Shown: one piece after another, positions 6,100 to 7,391 of the stretch
How positions within the stretch are numbered: the first letter of the stretch is position 1
Layout of the letters: each line of letters begins with the position of its first letter
Assembly (NCBI GenBank): GCA_025061865.1
Contig: JANXAA010000003.1
Coordinates: 1 to 7,391, forward strand
Reading direction: 5' to 3'
From: Acidobacteriota bacterium
GTDB lineage: Bacteria; Acidobacteriota; HRBIN11
Length of the DNA: 7,391 bases
Notes under the pieces: model-generated
The model's database searches: none
The model's input: the letters and a program-made list of their open reading frames with translations, nothing else
What the model was told of the DNA's origin: nothing
Program-made: the position numbers and the translations under genes

Positions 6100-6918
6100 A
6101 TGTGGCCCGTCTTTTTGCGCCTGGGTCCTATCACGATTTACACGTATGGCGTCTTAGTCGCCGCCGGCTTCCTAGTGGCCCTGCTCTTGACCCTTCGGCA
6201 AGCGCCCCGCTTCGGAGTCGATAAGGCTTTTGTGTGGGACTGGTCGTTCTATGTCCTGCTGGGGTCCATCCTGGGGGCCCGCCTCCTGTATTTGGTCGTC
6301 GAGCGCCCCTCGGTCCGCTGGGACTGGCGGGGCATCGCCGACGTCCTCTTGCACGCTGGTGGCGTATTCTACGGGGGCTTCCTGGGTGCCGTCCTGGTCT
6401 CCCTGTGGTTCTTACGGCGACGGGGCGTCTCCGTCTGGACGGCCGGCGACCTGGTCGCTGCCCCCCTGGCCCTGGGCCATGCCATCGGCCGGGTCGGCTG
6501 CCTTTCGGCTGGATGTTGCTACGGCCAGCTGACTCACGTGCCCTGGGCCATCACGTTTACGAATCCCCTGGCCGGCGATCTGATCGGCACGCCCCTGAAT
6601 GTCCCCCTCCATCCGACGCAGGTCTATGAGAGCCTATGGAATCTCCTCCTGGCCGGGGGCCTAATAGGACTCGTCCGTTGGCGGGGCCGGCGGCCCGGCG
6701 ACCTCTGGTGGGCGTATGTCGGGCTGTATGCCGTCGGTCGTTTTATAATCGAGTTCTATCGGGGGGACCCCCGGGGGGCCTGGGGCGGGTTTTCGACGTC
6801 CCAATGGATGGCGATGGGGGCCTTGGGGGCGGCCCTGGTCGGGCTGTGGAGCCGGCGGGGCCGTTCGTCGGGTCGGCATGTTCACGAAGTAAATCCATCG
6901 GATAATAAAAATCCTTGA
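6100..6918 (+). CDS. lgt: Prolipoprotein diacylglyceryl transferase
   Basis: Lgt is the inner-membrane enzyme that transfers diacylglycerol from phosphatidylglycerol to the lipobox cysteine of prolipoproteins, the first step of lipoprotein maturation. The 272-aa product has the usual opening (LGPITIYTYGVLVAAGF, residues 8-24), several hydrophobic helices, and YGGFLG (91-96). It then has the Lgt signature region GHAIGRVGCLSAGCCYG (126-142), HPTQVYES (171-178) and GRFIIEFYRGD (213-223). By motif position Arg131, Arg214, Glu218 and Arg221 match the important E. coli residues R143, R239, E243 and R246. The E. coli H103 position is Tyr91 and N146 is Cys134, as in the GCCYG-type branch of the family. 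Start ATG 6100 has GGAG 5 nt upstream and fits the family N-terminus; the in-frame GTG 6055 would add 15 unsupported residues. No lipoprotein substrate gene is evident here. Confidence 0.93.
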   Translation: MWPVFLRLGPITIYTYGVLVAAGFLVALLLTLRQAPRFGVDKAFVWDWSFYVLLGSILGARLLYLVVERPSVRWDWRGIADVLLHAGGVFYGGFLGAVLVSLWFLRRRGVSVWTAGDLVAAPLALGHAIGRVGCLSAGCCYGQLTHVPWAITFTNPLAGDLIGTPLNVPLHPTQVYESLWNLLLAGGLIGLVRWRGRRPGDLWWAYVGLYAVGRFIIEFYRGDPRGAWGGFSTSQWMAMGALGAALVGLWSRRGRSSGRHVHEVNPSDNKNP

Positions 6919-6943
6919 CGTCGGCGGACGGATCGGGTAGGCT
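6915..6943 (+). promoter_or_regulatory. Promoter for the Crp/Fnr-like gene
   Basis: TTGACG (6915-6920) and TAGGCT (6938-6943) are separated by 17 bp, the optimal sigma70 spacing. The -35 overlaps the lgt stop codon. An AT-rich stretch (about 6889-6914, including AATAAAAAT) just upstream could act as an UP element. Transcription would start near 6950, giving a 5' leader of about 25 nt. Confidence 0.65.
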
Positions 6944-6949
6944 GGGAGA

Positions 6950-6962
6950 CAAAGGCGCTTTG
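6950..6962 (+). promoter_or_regulatory. Dyad at the predicted transcription start
   Basis: CAAAG-GCG-CTTTG is a perfect 5-bp dyad with a 3-base centre, located at the predicted start of the transcript and just before the ribosome-binding site. It could be an operator, for example for autoregulation, or a small 5' hairpin protecting the mRNA. This is inferred from position only. Confidence 0.3.
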
Positions 6963-6963
6963 C

Positions 6964-6968
6964 GGAGG
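6964..6968 (+). promoter_or_regulatory. Ribosome-binding site for the Crp/Fnr-like gene
   Basis: GGAGG lies 6 nt before ATG 6975 and supports this start for the gene that runs off the window. Confidence 0.8.
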
Positions 6969-6974
6969 TCTACG

Positions 6975-7391
6975 ATGGAGACGTGGTCGCATGACTACTG
7001 CTTGAAGGTCACCGACTTCGTACGGGAGCATATCAGATACTTTGAGTACGCCTTTTATGCCCAGCGGGTCCGGCGGAATCAGATCATTTACCTGATGGAT
7101 GACCCGGCCGACCGGCTCTTTCGAGTCCAGGAGGGGAGCGTGCGGCTGACGACTATCGGGGAGGACGGTCGGGAGGAACTTCTTCACATCCTTCGGGCCG
7201 GTCAGTTCTTCGGGGCCGTGTGTCTATGTCGGGACTACCGTTGGGACCACCAGGCGACGGTCCACGAGGACGGGGTCGTAGCTAGCATGAAGGCCGAGAC
7301 CTTTCTGCGAGTCTTCTTTCGACATGAGGACTTGCTCCAGCAGTTTCTGGCCTTCTTCGCCGAGCGGATGGTCCGTTTAGAGGACCGACTT
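6975..7391 (+). CDS. Crp/Fnr-family transcriptional regulator, N-terminal part (3' end outside window)
   Basis: The frame is open from ATG 6975 to the last base (139 codons) without a stop. It encodes the sensor half of a Crp/Fnr-type regulator. A cyclic-nucleotide-binding-like beta-roll spans about residues 33-115: NQIIYLMDDPADRLFRVQEG, then SVRLTTIGEDGREELLHIL, then RAGQFFGAV. The start of the long dimerisation helix follows at about 117-139. The helix-turn-helix DNA-binding domain would lie beyond the window. Compared with E. coli CRP, the phosphate-binding cassette lacks the glutamate (Ala81) and the Arg-Ser pair (His92-Gln93), so cAMP binding is unlikely. Cysteines at 9, 83 and 85 do not match the FNR iron-sulfur cluster pattern. 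The gene has its own promoter and a strong ribosome-binding site. The ligand is unknown, and a non-HTH CNBD protein cannot be excluded. Confidence 0.85.
   Translation, partial: METWSHDYCLKVTDFVREHIRYFEYAFYAQRVRRNQIIYLMDDPADRLFRVQEGSVRLTTIGEDGREELLHILRAGQFFGAVCLCRDYRWDHQATVHEDGVVASMKAETFLRVFFRHEDLLQQFLAFFAERMVRLEDRL

Noticed and set aside
1..7391. CRISPR array, tRNA, rRNA, transposase or phage genes
   Set aside because: No regularly spaced repeats, no tRNA T-arm pattern in the gaps and no mobile-element protein motifs were found on either strand.

Overview
The window is GC-rich and densely coding, with every supported gene on the + strand. Codon use is strongly biased towards C/G-ending codons (GTC, GCC, CGG, GAC, CTG). 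It looks like a chromosomal housekeeping segment of a high-GC bacterium, possibly a thermophile from a poorly sampled lineage. Neither the phylum nor the lifestyle can be fixed from this sequence. I see no transposase, integrase, CRISPR array, tRNA or rRNA.

Layout: (1) positions 1-615, the 3' end of arginyl-tRNA synthetase; (2) an 84-nt spacer that can fold into nested stems; (3) 700-1755, a membrane-anchored GT2 polyprenyl-phosphate-type glycosyltransferase; (4) about 1661-2086, a small Trp-rich protein of unknown family that overlaps both neighbours; (5) 2073-2657, an AMMECR1-domain protein; (6) 2654-3559, an exported CsgG-like protein joined to its upstream neighbour by an ATGA overlap; (7) a spacer with a very strong REP-like hairpin; (8) 3656-5728, a YyaL/SPATA20-type thioredoxin-domain protein; (9) a 371-nt gap without a convincing gene but with several inverted repeats; (10) 6100-6918, lgt, encoding prolipoprotein diacylglyceryl transferase; (11) a good promoter overlapping the lgt stop; (12) from 6975 to the window edge, the N-terminal half of a Crp/Fnr-family regulator.

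Genes 3-6 are overlapping or tightly packed and probably co-transcribed, possibly together with argS. Envelope functions recur (lipid-linked glycosyl transfer, an exported CsgG-like protein, lipoprotein maturation), but they do not form an obvious single pathway. No clear new multi-gene system is visible. The parts most worth following up are the structured gap before lgt, the three-segment alternative hairpin before the YyaL gene, the overlapping Trp-rich gene, and unusual residues in Lgt and the Crp-like protein.
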